A stretch of 64,000 nucleotides of DNA from Ruminiclostridium cellobioparum DSM 1351 = ATCC 15832 (GTDB taxonomy: Bacteria > Bacillota > Clostridia > Acetivibrionales > DSM-1351): positions 124,001 through 188,000 of the forward strand of contig NZ_JHYD01000001.1 in NCBI RefSeq assembly GCF_000621505.1, written 5' to 3'. The translations under genes were made by a program, and so were the position numbers. This document shows, piece by piece, positions 18,562 to 26,593 of this stretch (its first letter is position 1; each line of letters opens with the position of its first letter). The notes below the pieces were generated by a model. It was given only the letters and a program-made list of their open reading frames with translations, did no database searches and was not told the origin of the DNA.

Positions 18562-19443
18562 ATGAAAAACATCAAAAACGAAGATAGGATTTTTAAAATC
18601 ATTAACTATACATTTCTTACACTGCTAACTTTTTTGACCATCTACCCGTTTTACTACATACTTATAATATCTCTCAACTCGGGTATCGATGCTTCAAGAG
18701 GCGGTATATATTTTTTCCCGAGGGTGCTGACTTTCGAAAATTATGAAAAGATCCTGTCCGACAGCAAGTGGATAAACGCACTGGGAGTTTCTGTATTCAG
18801 AACGGTAGTCGGTACCATATTGTCGGTATTTTTCACGAGTATCGTGGCATACGGACTTTCACATAAAACTCTGGTATTCAGAAAGTTCTATTATTCAATT
18901 ATAATTTTTTCAATGTATTTTTCCGGGGGATTGATTCCTTACTATGTACTGCTGAAATCACTCGGCATTACAAATACCGTTTGGGTATATATCATACCAT
19001 TATTGCTGAACTCATTTCTGGTTTTAATAATGATATCGTTTTTCAATGAAATATCTCCTTCACTCAGGGAATCGGCATATATAGACGGAGCCAATGACCT
19101 CAGGATATTCCTGCAGATTATCCTGCCCATTTCCAAACCCGTTTTGGCTACCGCTGTTCTGTTCACTGCGGTAAACCACTGGAATTCATGGATAGATTCC
19201 GCATATTTTGTGTCAAAGCCGGGTCTTAGAACGATGTCCTATCTTATGATGGAGATCATAAACAGGAGCCAGGCATCCAATATGGGAGACCTGCAAAGCG
19301 CTTTCAGGAGCACTACCAGCGTGACCACCAGATCCATTCAATCTGCTGTAATTATCGTATCGACGGTGCCTATCCTTTTGTCTTACCCATTCCTGCAGAA
19401 GTATTTTGTGAAAGGTATAATGCTTGGGTCGGTAAAGGAGTGA
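18562..19443 (+). CDS. ABC transporter permease, LplC type
   Basis: Partner membrane subunit, 293 residues, with the typical N-terminus of LplC proteins (first helix, then LNSGIDASRGGIYFFPRVLT) and the coupling segment LRESAYIDGANDLRIFLQI followed by ILP. Ends in LQKYFVKGIMLGSVKE, the family's C-terminal signature. AGAAAGGATC precedes the ATG. It pairs with the upstream LplB-type subunit. Confidence 0.93.
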   Translation: MKNIKNEDRIFKIINYTFLTLLTFLTIYPFYYILIISLNSGIDASRGGIYFFPRVLTFENYEKILSDSKWINALGVSVFRTVVGTILSVFFTSIVAYGLSHKTLVFRKFYYSIIIFSMYFSGGLIPYYVLLKSLGITNTVWVYIIPLLLNSFLVLIMISFFNEISPSLRESAYIDGANDLRIFLQIILPISKPVLATAVLFTAVNHWNSWIDSAYFVSKPGLRTMSYLMMEIINRSQASNMGDLQSAFRSTTSVTTRSIQSAVIIVSTVPILLSYPFLQKYFVKGIMLGSVKE

Positions 19444-19539
19444 GTTTTCCGGATAGAATTTAAATAGCTTTGAAATCCTAGGAAAATCAAGGCTATATTA
19501 AAGGGTATATATAACAAAATATTAATTGGAGGTGTCATA

Positions 19540-21129
19540 ATGAAAATCAGGATGTTTTCAACCGTATTACCGTTGCTTATTGTCCTTTCAATGGTTATGA
19601 CGGCATGCGGGTCACAGACCGGGAACCAGACTGCCAATACGGCGGGAGAAACAAATTCAGCAGATGCAGGCAGCACTCAGCTCGAGCCCATCACATTATC
19701 GATATTCGTCAACATGGATTGGTATTGGGTTGACTCTTTCGGCGGCAGGCCGGTAGACGACGAGATCACAAAAAGAACAGGTGTAAAGCTTGAGGTCACC
19801 AAAGCGGCAGAGCAGGACAACCAACTTGCCATATTGATCAGCTCAAATGATTTGCCCGACCTGGTTTACAACGGTACAAAAAAGCTCGATCCAATGCTGA
19901 TAAAGCAAAGCTATTCTTATAATGAACTGATAGAAAAATATGCAAAAGATTTTGTTGTTGAACCCGAGGTAATAGCAAATAATACGGTAGAGGACGGAAA
20001 GTTTTATACTATCAAAAACAATTACTCCACTCCTGAGGAATGGAGAGCAGACAATCCGAGGCTTGTAGCTTCTCCGGGATCTCCCACGCTTGCTGTCCGG
20101 CAGGATATACTCCAGGAACTTGGCAACCCGGCCATAAATACTTTGGCGGATTATGAAAAAGTACTCGGCATGGTAAAGGCCAAACACCCTGATATGAATG
20201 CTCTGGCTCTGGGACCTGATCAATACGGCGAAAGGTATTTCAAGATGTTGTTTGGTATCAAGTCGGGAGAAAGTGAGATATTTGAAGAAAACGGGGCAAT
20301 AAAGTTCCAGGCCAGAGATCCGAATTATATAAATGCATATAAATACATGAATAAATTGTACCGTGACGGGTATATAGAGGCCGAATCTTTGATTTATAAA
20401 TATGAAGATTTCCAGCAGGCCGTCAATAACGGCAAGACCTTTAGCGCAGCACGTTCGGCAGATTTGTACGCCGAAGCCAATAAGGCTTTTGAACAGGCAG
20501 GCGCGCCTTATAAAATGGCCATATTGAACAAAATGCTCACCGAAGAGGCTGGCACTGTTAACGACGGCATAGGCTGGGCAGGACTTTATATAACCAAAAA
20601 CTGCAAAGCTCCGGACAGGGCAATCAAGCTCGAACAGTTCCTCAGAAGTGATGAAGGTCAGAAGCTTTGCGTATGGGGTGTTGAAGGAGAGCATTATACA
20701 CTTACCTCCGACGGTTATCCCGAACTCACTCCGAAGATGGCTGAACTGGCCGGAGATTATACAAACATGGTACAAAAGGTCGGAAACATGGCATGGTCCT
20801 TTGCTGTCACCTCCAAACCGGAAGGCGTCTGGAACTACAGTGAAAATGAAAGGACACAGTGGTTAAGGCTGAGCAAGGAAAAAATTAAGGATTTCAAGCC
20901 TGTTTATAGTTTCCTCGTACCGACTGATAACATAGAGGAAACGGCCATATATTCCAAAGTCGTTGACTATGAAAAAACGCAGACGGTCAAGCTGATCAGT
21001 GCAAAGTCAGAGGAGGAATTCAACAAAGTATACGATACTATGATTAAGAATTTCGAATCTATGGGGCTGGTAAAGCTTGAGACCTGGATGACAAACAAAT
21101 ACAATCAAATCAAGTCGCGCTTTAATTAA
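19540..21129 (+). CDS. ABC transporter extracellular binding lipoprotein (LplA/YtcQ type)
   Basis: 529-residue lipid-anchored receptor of the second importer. The signal peptide runs to C23 in VMTACGS, followed by a Thr/Ala/Asn linker. The mature protein begins with a typical PITLSIFVNMDWYWVDSFGG strand and DDEITKRTGVKLEVTKA, the pattern of the large (500+ residue) binding proteins that partner LplB/LplC permeases. GGAGG precedes the ATG. Such receptors usually bind oligosaccharides of several sugar units; the ligand here is unknown. The next gene is an esterase, so an acetylated xylan or pectin fragment is a fair guess. Confidence 0.92.
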   Translation: MKIRMFSTVLPLLIVLSMVMTACGSQTGNQTANTAGETNSADAGSTQLEPITLSIFVNMDWYWVDSFGGRPVDDEITKRTGVKLEVTKAAEQDNQLAILISSNDLPDLVYNGTKKLDPMLIKQSYSYNELIEKYAKDFVVEPEVIANNTVEDGKFYTIKNNYSTPEEWRADNPRLVASPGSPTLAVRQDILQELGNPAINTLADYEKVLGMVKAKHPDMNALALGPDQYGERYFKMLFGIKSGESEIFEENGAIKFQARDPNYINAYKYMNKLYRDGYIEAESLIYKYEDFQQAVNNGKTFSAARSADLYAEANKAFEQAGAPYKMAILNKMLTEEAGTVNDGIGWAGLYITKNCKAPDRAIKLEQFLRSDEGQKLCVWGVEGEHYTLTSDGYPELTPKMAELAGDYTNMVQKVGNMAWSFAVTSKPEGVWNYSENERTQWLRLSKEKIKDFKPVYSFLVPTDNIEETAIYSKVVDYEKTQTVKLISAKSEEEFNKVYDTMIKNFESMGLVKLETWMTNKYNQIKSRFN

Positions 21130-21143
21130 GCTTTATCAGGGTC

Positions 21144-21185
21144 ATTATCAGCCAACCGTTTTGCATATGCCGGTTGGCTGATAAT
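21144..21185. repeat. 15-bp perfect inverted repeat after the importer operon
   Basis: ATTATCAGCCAACCG (21144-21158) and CGGTTGGCTGATAAT (21171-21185), loop of 12. No T-run follows on either strand, so it is either a transcript-end stabiliser or a weak terminator; a regulator binding site for the following esterase gene is also possible. Confidence 0.7.
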
Positions 21186-21229
21186 GTATTGTAAGTGTAT
21201 ACTATACCGACAATTTGGAAATGAGGATA

Positions 21230-22261
21230 ATGAGAATAATGAGGATGAGAAGTGTAGAGAGCTATTTGCAGCAGCAATATGAAAATATCATGCCTGAGTT
21301 CAGGTTTCAGGCCCGGAACAGGAATGAGTGGGAAAAATGGAGAATTGGACTAAGGGACGCTTTAGTGCATGACCTGGGTGGTTTCCCGGAAAGGAGGGGT
21401 CCTCTGAAAACTGCTGTTATGGAGAAAAGGGAATATGAGGATTACTGGATGCAGAAGATAACCTATCAGATGGATGATTTACTTCCGGTTCCCTCGTATG
21501 TATTGATTCCAAAAAAGAAATCCCGGAAAATGCCCGCAGTGCTGGCCTGCCATGGTCATGGCCGCGGATGCAACGAAATGCTGGGACTGAATCTGGACGG
21601 AACGGATAATACAGGGGATCCCGGTTATCAAAAAAAGTTTCCGGTAGAATTGGTTAAGAGGGGCTTTCTGGTAATTGCTCCTGAATTCCTGGGATTTGGT
21701 GAACGCAGGCTAAAAGCGGATAAGGAAAAGCGGGCGGATAACTCCTGCTACAATATATCGACAAATTTGCTGATGATGGGCAGTACAATGGCTGCTTCCA
21801 GGATTTATGACGCCATTTGCGCCATAGACTACCTGGAGTCATGCGATGATGTGGATATAAAAAGGATCGGGTGTATGGGTATTTCGGGAGGGGGACTGGT
21901 AGCAGGGTTTGCCAGTGCTCTTGACGACCGCATAAGGGCCACGGTAGTCAGCGGTTATACAAATACCTTCAAGAACAGCATAATGTCCGTATACCATTGT
22001 GTGGATAATTTTATCCCCGGAGTCCTAAAGCATGCCGAATTGCCCGACATATTGGGTTTAATCGCTCCGAAGCCTTTACTTATAGAGTCCGGAACAGAGG
22101 ATCCCATTTTCCCCATAAAGGTGACGCGGGAATCTTATGAGCAGATAGGAAAGGTTTATCGTTTGCTTGAGTCGGAAGATAAGCTTGACCACGACTTTTT
22201 CAAGGGCGTACATGAGATATCCGGGGCTAAATCATATGACTTTTTTGGGAAATGGCTTTAA
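21230..22261 (+). CDS. alpha/beta-hydrolase esterase (acetyl-xylan-esterase/dienelactone-hydrolase-like)
   Basis: Cytoplasmic serine hydrolase of about 340 residues. A cap-like N-terminal part precedes YVLIPKKKSRKMPAVLACHG, the oxyanion strand. The nucleophile Ser sits in GISGGG (codon 21884-21886), the acid is Asp in ESGTEDPIFP and the base is His in FKGVHEISG. The family removes acetyl or other acyl groups from sugars. Start choice is uncertain: the 5' end is a string of ATGAGGATAATGAGAATA-like units with in-frame ATGs at 21221, 21230, 21239 and 21245; 21230 has GGAAATGAGG just upstream. It follows the importer in the same direction, so deacetylation of an imported oligosaccharide is likely. 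A paralogue lies at 26594-27499. Confidence 0.82.
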   Translation: MRIMRMRSVESYLQQQYENIMPEFRFQARNRNEWEKWRIGLRDALVHDLGGFPERRGPLKTAVMEKREYEDYWMQKITYQMDDLLPVPSYVLIPKKKSRKMPAVLACHGHGRGCNEMLGLNLDGTDNTGDPGYQKKFPVELVKRGFLVIAPEFLGFGERRLKADKEKRADNSCYNISTNLLMMGSTMAASRIYDAICAIDYLESCDDVDIKRIGCMGISGGGLVAGFASALDDRIRATVVSGYTNTFKNSIMSVYHCVDNFIPGVLKHAELPDILGLIAPKPLLIESGTEDPIFPIKVTRESYEQIGKVYRLLESEDKLDHDFFKGVHEISGAKSYDFFGKWL

Positions 22262-22290
22262 AATAACCCGACCTCCGGCTTTTTGTCCAG

Positions 22291-22314
22291 AGCTCCGTGC
22301 AGTCCCGCGGAGCT
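22291..22314 (+). terminator. weak hairpin terminator after the esterase gene
   Basis: AGCTCCG (22291-22297) and CGGAGCT (22308-22314) form a 7-bp stem, followed only by TTCATC. With few T residues, termination would be inefficient. Confidence 0.35.
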
Positions 22315-22401
22315 TTCATCATGCAGACTGGTACTGCAATGCAGAATTTACTTTAGCTTTTACTCAATCAAGAATTTACCTTTTCATTTAACAAAAAACT
22401 A

Positions 22402-22432
22402 TTGCATTAAAGTGCACTCTAAGGTATACACT
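22402..22432 (+). promoter_or_regulatory. MerR-family type promoter with 19-bp spacer
   Basis: TTGCAT (22402-22407) and TACACT (22427-22432) are separated by 19 bases, too long for free polymerase. The spacer holds the dyad TTAAAGTGCACTCTAA with seven of eight pairs matching. This arrangement (long spacer, central dyad ending in CTAAGGT) is the hallmark of MerR-type activators, which underwind DNA to align the two boxes. It lies 220 bases before the aldo/keto reductase gene. No MerR gene is in the window. Confidence 0.7.
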
Positions 22433-22461
22433 TTATTTATAACACAGGGGTACAGGTAAAA

Positions 22462-22544
22462 CAGTTCCCGCGGCCTGTTGGAGGCGGGGACTGCTATAAC
22501 CCGGTTATAATCAGCTGAGACAGCTGATGCCGTTCATAGACGGC
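22462..22544 (+). other. string of hairpins in the aldo/keto reductase leader
   Basis: Four consecutive potential hairpins: CAGTTCCCGC/GCGGGGACTG (22462-22493), ATAAC/GTTAT (22496-22508), TCAGCTG/CAGCTGA (22511-22527) and GCCGT/ACGGC (22529-22544, followed by an A-rich run). I do not recognise a known riboswitch class. The rest of the 390-base gap holds the MerR-type promoter and a good ribosome-binding site. Confidence 0.4.
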
Positions 22545-22652
22545 AATAAAAAAATGTATGGGTTGCTTGATACGTAACAAAATACATATACTCTACCTGG
22601 TAAAATTTTGACTCGCAGGACAAAAATAAGATTTATTACAGGAGGCATGATT

Positions 22653-23807
22653 ATGCAGTACAGAAATTTCGGAAGTCTGGATTTTAAGGTATCTGCCCTT
22701 GGTTTCGGAGCAATGCGTTTACCCACCAGGGAAGTTGAAACAGCCGGCGACAAGCCGCAGAACAAAATTGATGAGGCTGAAGCAATAAGAATGATGCGCT
22801 ACGCCATTGATAAGGGAGTTAATTATATTGATACGGCATATGTTTATCACGATGGCTTCAGCGAAATAGTAACAGGTAAGGCACTGAAAGACGGCTACAG
22901 GGAAAAAGTAAAACTGGCTACAAAATCCCCTACCTGGTTAATTAAAAAGCCTGAAGATTTTGACAGATTACTTGACGAGCAGCTTGAAAAACTTCAGACT
23001 GATCACATAGACTTTTATCTGCTTCATTCTCTTTCAAGGAATTCCTGGAATAACGTCATATTAAAGTTTGATATTATCAAAAGGGCTGAAGCCGCTAAAA
23101 AGGCCGGAAAAATCAAATATCTCGGGTTTTCCTTCCACGATGAAGGTTCAGCATTCATTGAAATAATAGATGGATACGATAAGTGGGACTTCTGCCAGAT
23201 ACAGTACAATTACCTCGACATTGAAAACCAGGCAGGTCAAAAAGGGTTAAAATATGCGGCGGAAAAAGGGATTGCAGTTGTAATAATGGAACCTCTTTTA
23301 GGCGGTAAATTGGCTAATCCCCCAAAAGATATCAAGGCCATTCTTGATGAGAACGGAAAAAATCAATCCGGAGCAGACTGGGCTTTGCAATGGCTCTGGA
23401 ATCAGCCAGAGGTTTCGGTTGTATTAAGCGGTATGAGCACTATGCAGCAGGTTGAAGAAAATATTGTATCTGCCGGCAAATCCGGTGTCGGAACCCTGGA
23501 TAAAACTGACCTGGGCATTGTCTGTAGGGTAATAGACAGGTATGCTCAAAGGGCGGCCATACCGTGTACCGCATGTGCCTATTGCATGCCATGTCCCAAT
23601 AACGTAAACATTCCAAAGAATTTTGCACTGTACAATGAGAGTGTAATTCATGAAGATTTAAAGGGAGCAAGATTTTCTTACAGCAATTTCTTCAACAAGG
23701 AGAATCACGCCAGCGAATGTGTTCAGTGCAGAGTCTGTGAAGAAAACTGTCCTCAGAAAATACCCATAAGCGAGTGGATGCCCAGGGTTCACGCTACACT
23801 GGGATAA
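22653..23807 (+). CDS. aldo/keto reductase with C-terminal 4Fe-4S domain
   Basis: 384-residue oxidoreductase. The (beta/alpha)8 barrel carries the tetrad D60, Y65 (DTAYVY), K91 (ATKS) and H125 (LLHSLSR). The C-terminal about 85 residues hold two cysteine clusters, CTACAYCMPC and CVQCRVCEENCP, predicted to bind two 4Fe-4S clusters, as in a clostridial subgroup of aldo/keto reductases; electrons may therefore come from ferredoxin as well as NAD(P)H. The frame opens at 22608, but ATG 22653 follows GGAGG by seven bases and matches the family start. It is a single-gene unit between a MerR-type promoter and a terminator, suggesting a response to an aldehyde or redox stress. Confidence 0.92.
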   Translation: MQYRNFGSLDFKVSALGFGAMRLPTREVETAGDKPQNKIDEAEAIRMMRYAIDKGVNYIDTAYVYHDGFSEIVTGKALKDGYREKVKLATKSPTWLIKKPEDFDRLLDEQLEKLQTDHIDFYLLHSLSRNSWNNVILKFDIIKRAEAAKKAGKIKYLGFSFHDEGSAFIEIIDGYDKWDFCQIQYNYLDIENQAGQKGLKYAAEKGIAVVIMEPLLGGKLANPPKDIKAILDENGKNQSGADWALQWLWNQPEVSVVLSGMSTMQQVEENIVSAGKSGVGTLDKTDLGIVCRVIDRYAQRAAIPCTACAYCMPCPNNVNIPKNFALYNESVIHEDLKGARFSYSNFFNKENHASECVQCRVCEENCPQKIPISEWMPRVHATLG

Positions 23808-23820
23808 GCCGTATTAAAAA

Positions 23821-23848
23821 AGCCTTATGTTAACGTAGGGCTTTTTTT
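23821..23848 (+). terminator. intrinsic terminator of the aldo/keto reductase gene
   Basis: AGCCTTA and TAGGGCT arms around TGTTAACG, followed by TTTTTTT. An A-run precedes the left arm. Confidence 0.75.
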
Positions 23849-23925
23849 GTGCACAAAAATTCATTAGCAGTATTTGGCTTATATGGTATAATATTTAGTT
23901 ATATACGGATATATGGCATATTTAC

Positions 23926-23954
23926 TTGAAAGCATATTAATAAAAAGTTAATAA
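23926..23954 (+). promoter_or_regulatory. possible promoter for the GH9 gene
   Basis: TTGAAA (23926-23931), 17 bases, TAATAA (23949-23954). Alternative -10 elements (TATAAT at 23887 and 23974) lack a fitting -35. The region is very AT-rich, so several sites are possible. Confidence 0.3.
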
Positions 23955-24024
23955 ATTTACATTAAAAATGCTATATAATTGAAGGAGTATTTTCTTAAAA
24001 TAAGTCTGAAAGTAGAGTGTACAT

Positions 24025-25824
24025 ATGAATTTATTGAAAAGAATAGTTACTATTACATTAACCGGGAGTCTAATATTTATGACAGCATCATGCACCTCAA
24101 AGACAAAGCCGGCGGACAGTACCCTGCCAACCAATGCAGGAGCCGGAGAAACAGGCCTCTCTTCAGCAGCCGGAAATGGGACGGCTAATTCCGAGGAATT
24201 AAGTGAAAATATACTTGTAAATCAGGTCGGTTATAAAATTGATGATAAAAAAATTGCAATCATAAAAGGCTTTGACAAAAAATTCAAGGTAATAGAAACT
24301 GCAACCGGCAAGGTTGTTTTATCCAAGGATACAACCGGCAAGGTAAATGATGAATCCAGCGGTGATACCGTCTCCTATGCTGATTTTTCAGAGTTAAAAA
24401 CCGTTGGCAGTTACTATATTTCGGTTGAAGGCCTTGGAAAATCCTATGACTTTAAAATAGGTGACGGTAATCTGTTTTCAAAAGTAAATGAGGCAATGGT
24501 AAAAGCCTTATATTATCAAAGGTGTGGAATGGCATTGGACTCAAAATATGCAGGGGAATATGCCCATGCATCCTGCCACACAGGCAGGGCCAGGCTGTAT
24601 GGGAACGAGGAAACCGAAATAGATGTCAGCGGCGGCTGGCATGATGCCGGGGATTACGGCAGATATGTGGTGCCTGCTGCCGTGACGGCTGCCGATCTTA
24701 TGCTGGCCTATGAGTTTTATCCTCAAAGCTTTGAAAACAAATACAATATACCTGAGAGCACCAACAATATACCGGATATTTTGGATGAAGTAAAATACGG
24801 TATGACATGGATGCTGAAAATGCAGGATAAGCAGACCGGCGGAGTGTACCACAAGGTTACCTCCAGAAACTTTCCCGATTTGACTGCCATGCCGGATACC
24901 GATGTGGATGAGCTTCTGGTCATGCCGGTATCAACCACTGCCACGGCAGATTTTGCTGCCGTAACAGCTATGGCTTCAAGAATATTTAAGGACTTTGACT
25001 CCGCTTTTTCACAACAGTGCCTGATTGCTTCATTAAAGGCCTGGAACTGGCTGGAAACGAACAAGGATTTTGTTCAATATAAAAATCCTCAGGATGTTAC
25101 GTCAGGAGAATACGGCGACAGCTCAGGCAAGGATGAAAAAGCCTGGGCGGCAGCCGAGCTGCTTAGAGCGACAGGGGATAAAAAGTACAATGACTATTTT
25201 AAGGCAAACTACGGAACTGAGGGCTTTGGACTGGGGTGGCAGAGTGTAAGCGGTTTTGCAGCCATATCATATTTGTTTTCAGATCAGAGTACAATTGATT
25301 CCCAAAAGGCTGAAGAAATAAAAAAAGCGTGGCTTGAAAAAGCCGATATGTTCGTCAGTACTGCTGAAAAAGACGGCTACCTGCTGGCAATGCATAAAAT
25401 GGAATACACCTGGGGAAGCAATATGAATGTGGCCAATCATGCCATACATTTATTAATTGCCGATAAATTGAGCAATAATGAAAAATACACCGAAATGGCA
25501 GCGAACTGCGTTCATTATTTTCTTGGCAGAAATACCATGAATCAAAGTTATATTACAGGCTACGGCAGTAAAAAGGTCATGCAGCCCCACCACAGACCAT
25601 CGGTGGGAGACGGTGTGGCCGAACCGGTTCCGGGACTGCTGGTGGGAGGTCCCGATTCTGCGCTGGAGGACGATGTGTCCAGGTCAAAGCTGTCGGGAAA
25701 AGCTCCGGCACAGTGTTACATAGACGATATGAACTCCTATTCCTCTAATGAAGTTGCAACCTATTGGAATTCGGCTGCGATTTTTGTATTTTCATTTATG
25801 TCATCCAGGCAGATGCAGGGCTGA
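24025..25824 (+). CDS. GH9 glycosidase (cellulase family E), lipoprotein
   Basis: 599-residue surface glycosidase. The signal peptide ends in a lipobox with C23 (TASC), so it should be lipid-anchored outside the membrane; a Pro/Thr/Ala/Gly linker follows. Next come an N-terminal Ig-like domain of the CelD type (ILVNQVGYKIDDKK, about 67-150) and a GH9 (alpha/alpha)6 barrel with the catalytic D207/D210 in GGWHDAGDYGRY, H522-H523 in QPHHRPSVGDG and the general acid E576 in SSNEVATYWNSA. This architecture fits theme-D endoglucanases, cellobiosidases and exo-glucosaminidase relatives. It has no dockerin or carbohydrate-binding module, so it is not cellulosomal. The ribosome-binding site is weak. 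Substrate chain length cannot be told from sequence. Confidence 0.9.
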   Translation: MNLLKRIVTITLTGSLIFMTASCTSKTKPADSTLPTNAGAGETGLSSAAGNGTANSEELSENILVNQVGYKIDDKKIAIIKGFDKKFKVIETATGKVVLSKDTTGKVNDESSGDTVSYADFSELKTVGSYYISVEGLGKSYDFKIGDGNLFSKVNEAMVKALYYQRCGMALDSKYAGEYAHASCHTGRARLYGNEETEIDVSGGWHDAGDYGRYVVPAAVTAADLMLAYEFYPQSFENKYNIPESTNNIPDILDEVKYGMTWMLKMQDKQTGGVYHKVTSRNFPDLTAMPDTDVDELLVMPVSTTATADFAAVTAMASRIFKDFDSAFSQQCLIASLKAWNWLETNKDFVQYKNPQDVTSGEYGDSSGKDEKAWAAAELLRATGDKKYNDYFKANYGTEGFGLGWQSVSGFAAISYLFSDQSTIDSQKAEEIKKAWLEKADMFVSTAEKDGYLLAMHKMEYTWGSNMNVANHAIHLLIADKLSNNEKYTEMAANCVHYFLGRNTMNQSYITGYGSKKVMQPHHRPSVGDGVAEPVPGLLVGGPDSALEDDVSRSKLSGKAPAQCYIDDMNSYSSNEVATYWNSAAIFVFSFMSSRQMQG

Positions 25825-25878
25825 TTAACCAATTAGCACAGCACATTAAATTAATATAGCTGATAGGAGGCGGTTTTT

Positions 25879-26577
25879 TTGGCTAAACAGATATGGAAGC
25901 CTTCCACCATGCTGAATCCGGTGCCTGTGGTCATGGTATCCTGTTCAGACAGTGATGGAAAACCTAATATTATTACTCTTGCGTGGGCGGGAACAATAAA
26001 TTCCGATCCGCCCATGGTATCTATATCAGTGAGGAAACAAAGATATTCCTATGAATTGATTAAACAAAAAGGACAATTTGTTATAAATCTTCCCACGAGG
26101 AATCTGACTTTTGCTACAGATTTCTGCGGTGTAAAATCGGGGAAGGATGTTGATAAATTTGCAGAAATGAAGCTGACACCCGAAAGAGCTTCCAAAGTTG
26201 AGGTTCCATTAATAAGGGAATGTCCTGTAAACCTTGAGTGCATAGTCAGGCAGGTTATGGAGCTGGGTTCACATGATTTGTTCCTGGCCGAAGTGGTAGC
26301 CACCAATGTGGACGAAAAGCTTCTGGATGAAAACGGAAAATTAGATCTTCATAAAGCGGAGCTCATATGCTATTCCCATGGAGAGTACTACCCTCTGGGG
26401 GCTTCTTTGGGCTATTTTGGATACTCTGTGACCAGGCGGAAGAACTTGAAAAGAAATCAGAATATTACAGCCGGTAAAAAGCCCTCGGAAAATTTGAAGT
26501 CAACAAATAGAAAACCCAGGCCGGTATCCGGAAAATATAAAGCAGCAGGAAAAAAGAAAAATAATCATTCAATATAA
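25879..26577 (+). CDS. flavin reductase-like (flavoredoxin family) protein
   Basis: FMN-binding split-barrel protein of 232 residues. KPNIITLAWAGTINSDPPMVSISVRKQRYS and the following FVINLPTRNL are characteristic of the flavin-reductase-like domain that covers residues 1 to about 185. The start is TTG at 25879 preceded by GGAGG; translation begins AKQIWKPSTML. The last about 45 residues are an unusual Lys/Arg/Asn-rich tail (RRKNLKRNQ... KKKNNHSI) that is not part of the fold. Likely role: NAD(P)H:flavin reductase or flavin electron carrier. It is cotranscribed with the esterase 16 bases downstream. Confidence 0.87.
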   Translation: MAKQIWKPSTMLNPVPVVMVSCSDSDGKPNIITLAWAGTINSDPPMVSISVRKQRYSYELIKQKGQFVINLPTRNLTFATDFCGVKSGKDVDKFAEMKLTPERASKVEVPLIRECPVNLECIVRQVMELGSHDLFLAEVVATNVDEKLLDENGKLDLHKAELICYSHGEYYPLGASLGYFGYSVTRRKNLKRNQNITAGKKPSENLKSTNRKPRPVSGKYKAAGKKKNNHSI

Positions 26578-26593
26578 TTAAGGTGAGGGAAAT

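Noticed and set aside
19843-20775. 310-codon minus-strand open frame
   Set aside because: Antisense to the binding lipoprotein of locus B; composition typical of a shadow frame.
22440-22600. T-box or other known riboswitch in the aldo/keto reductase leader
   Set aside because: Hairpins are present but no T-box sequence (TGGNACCGCG) or other class signature is found.
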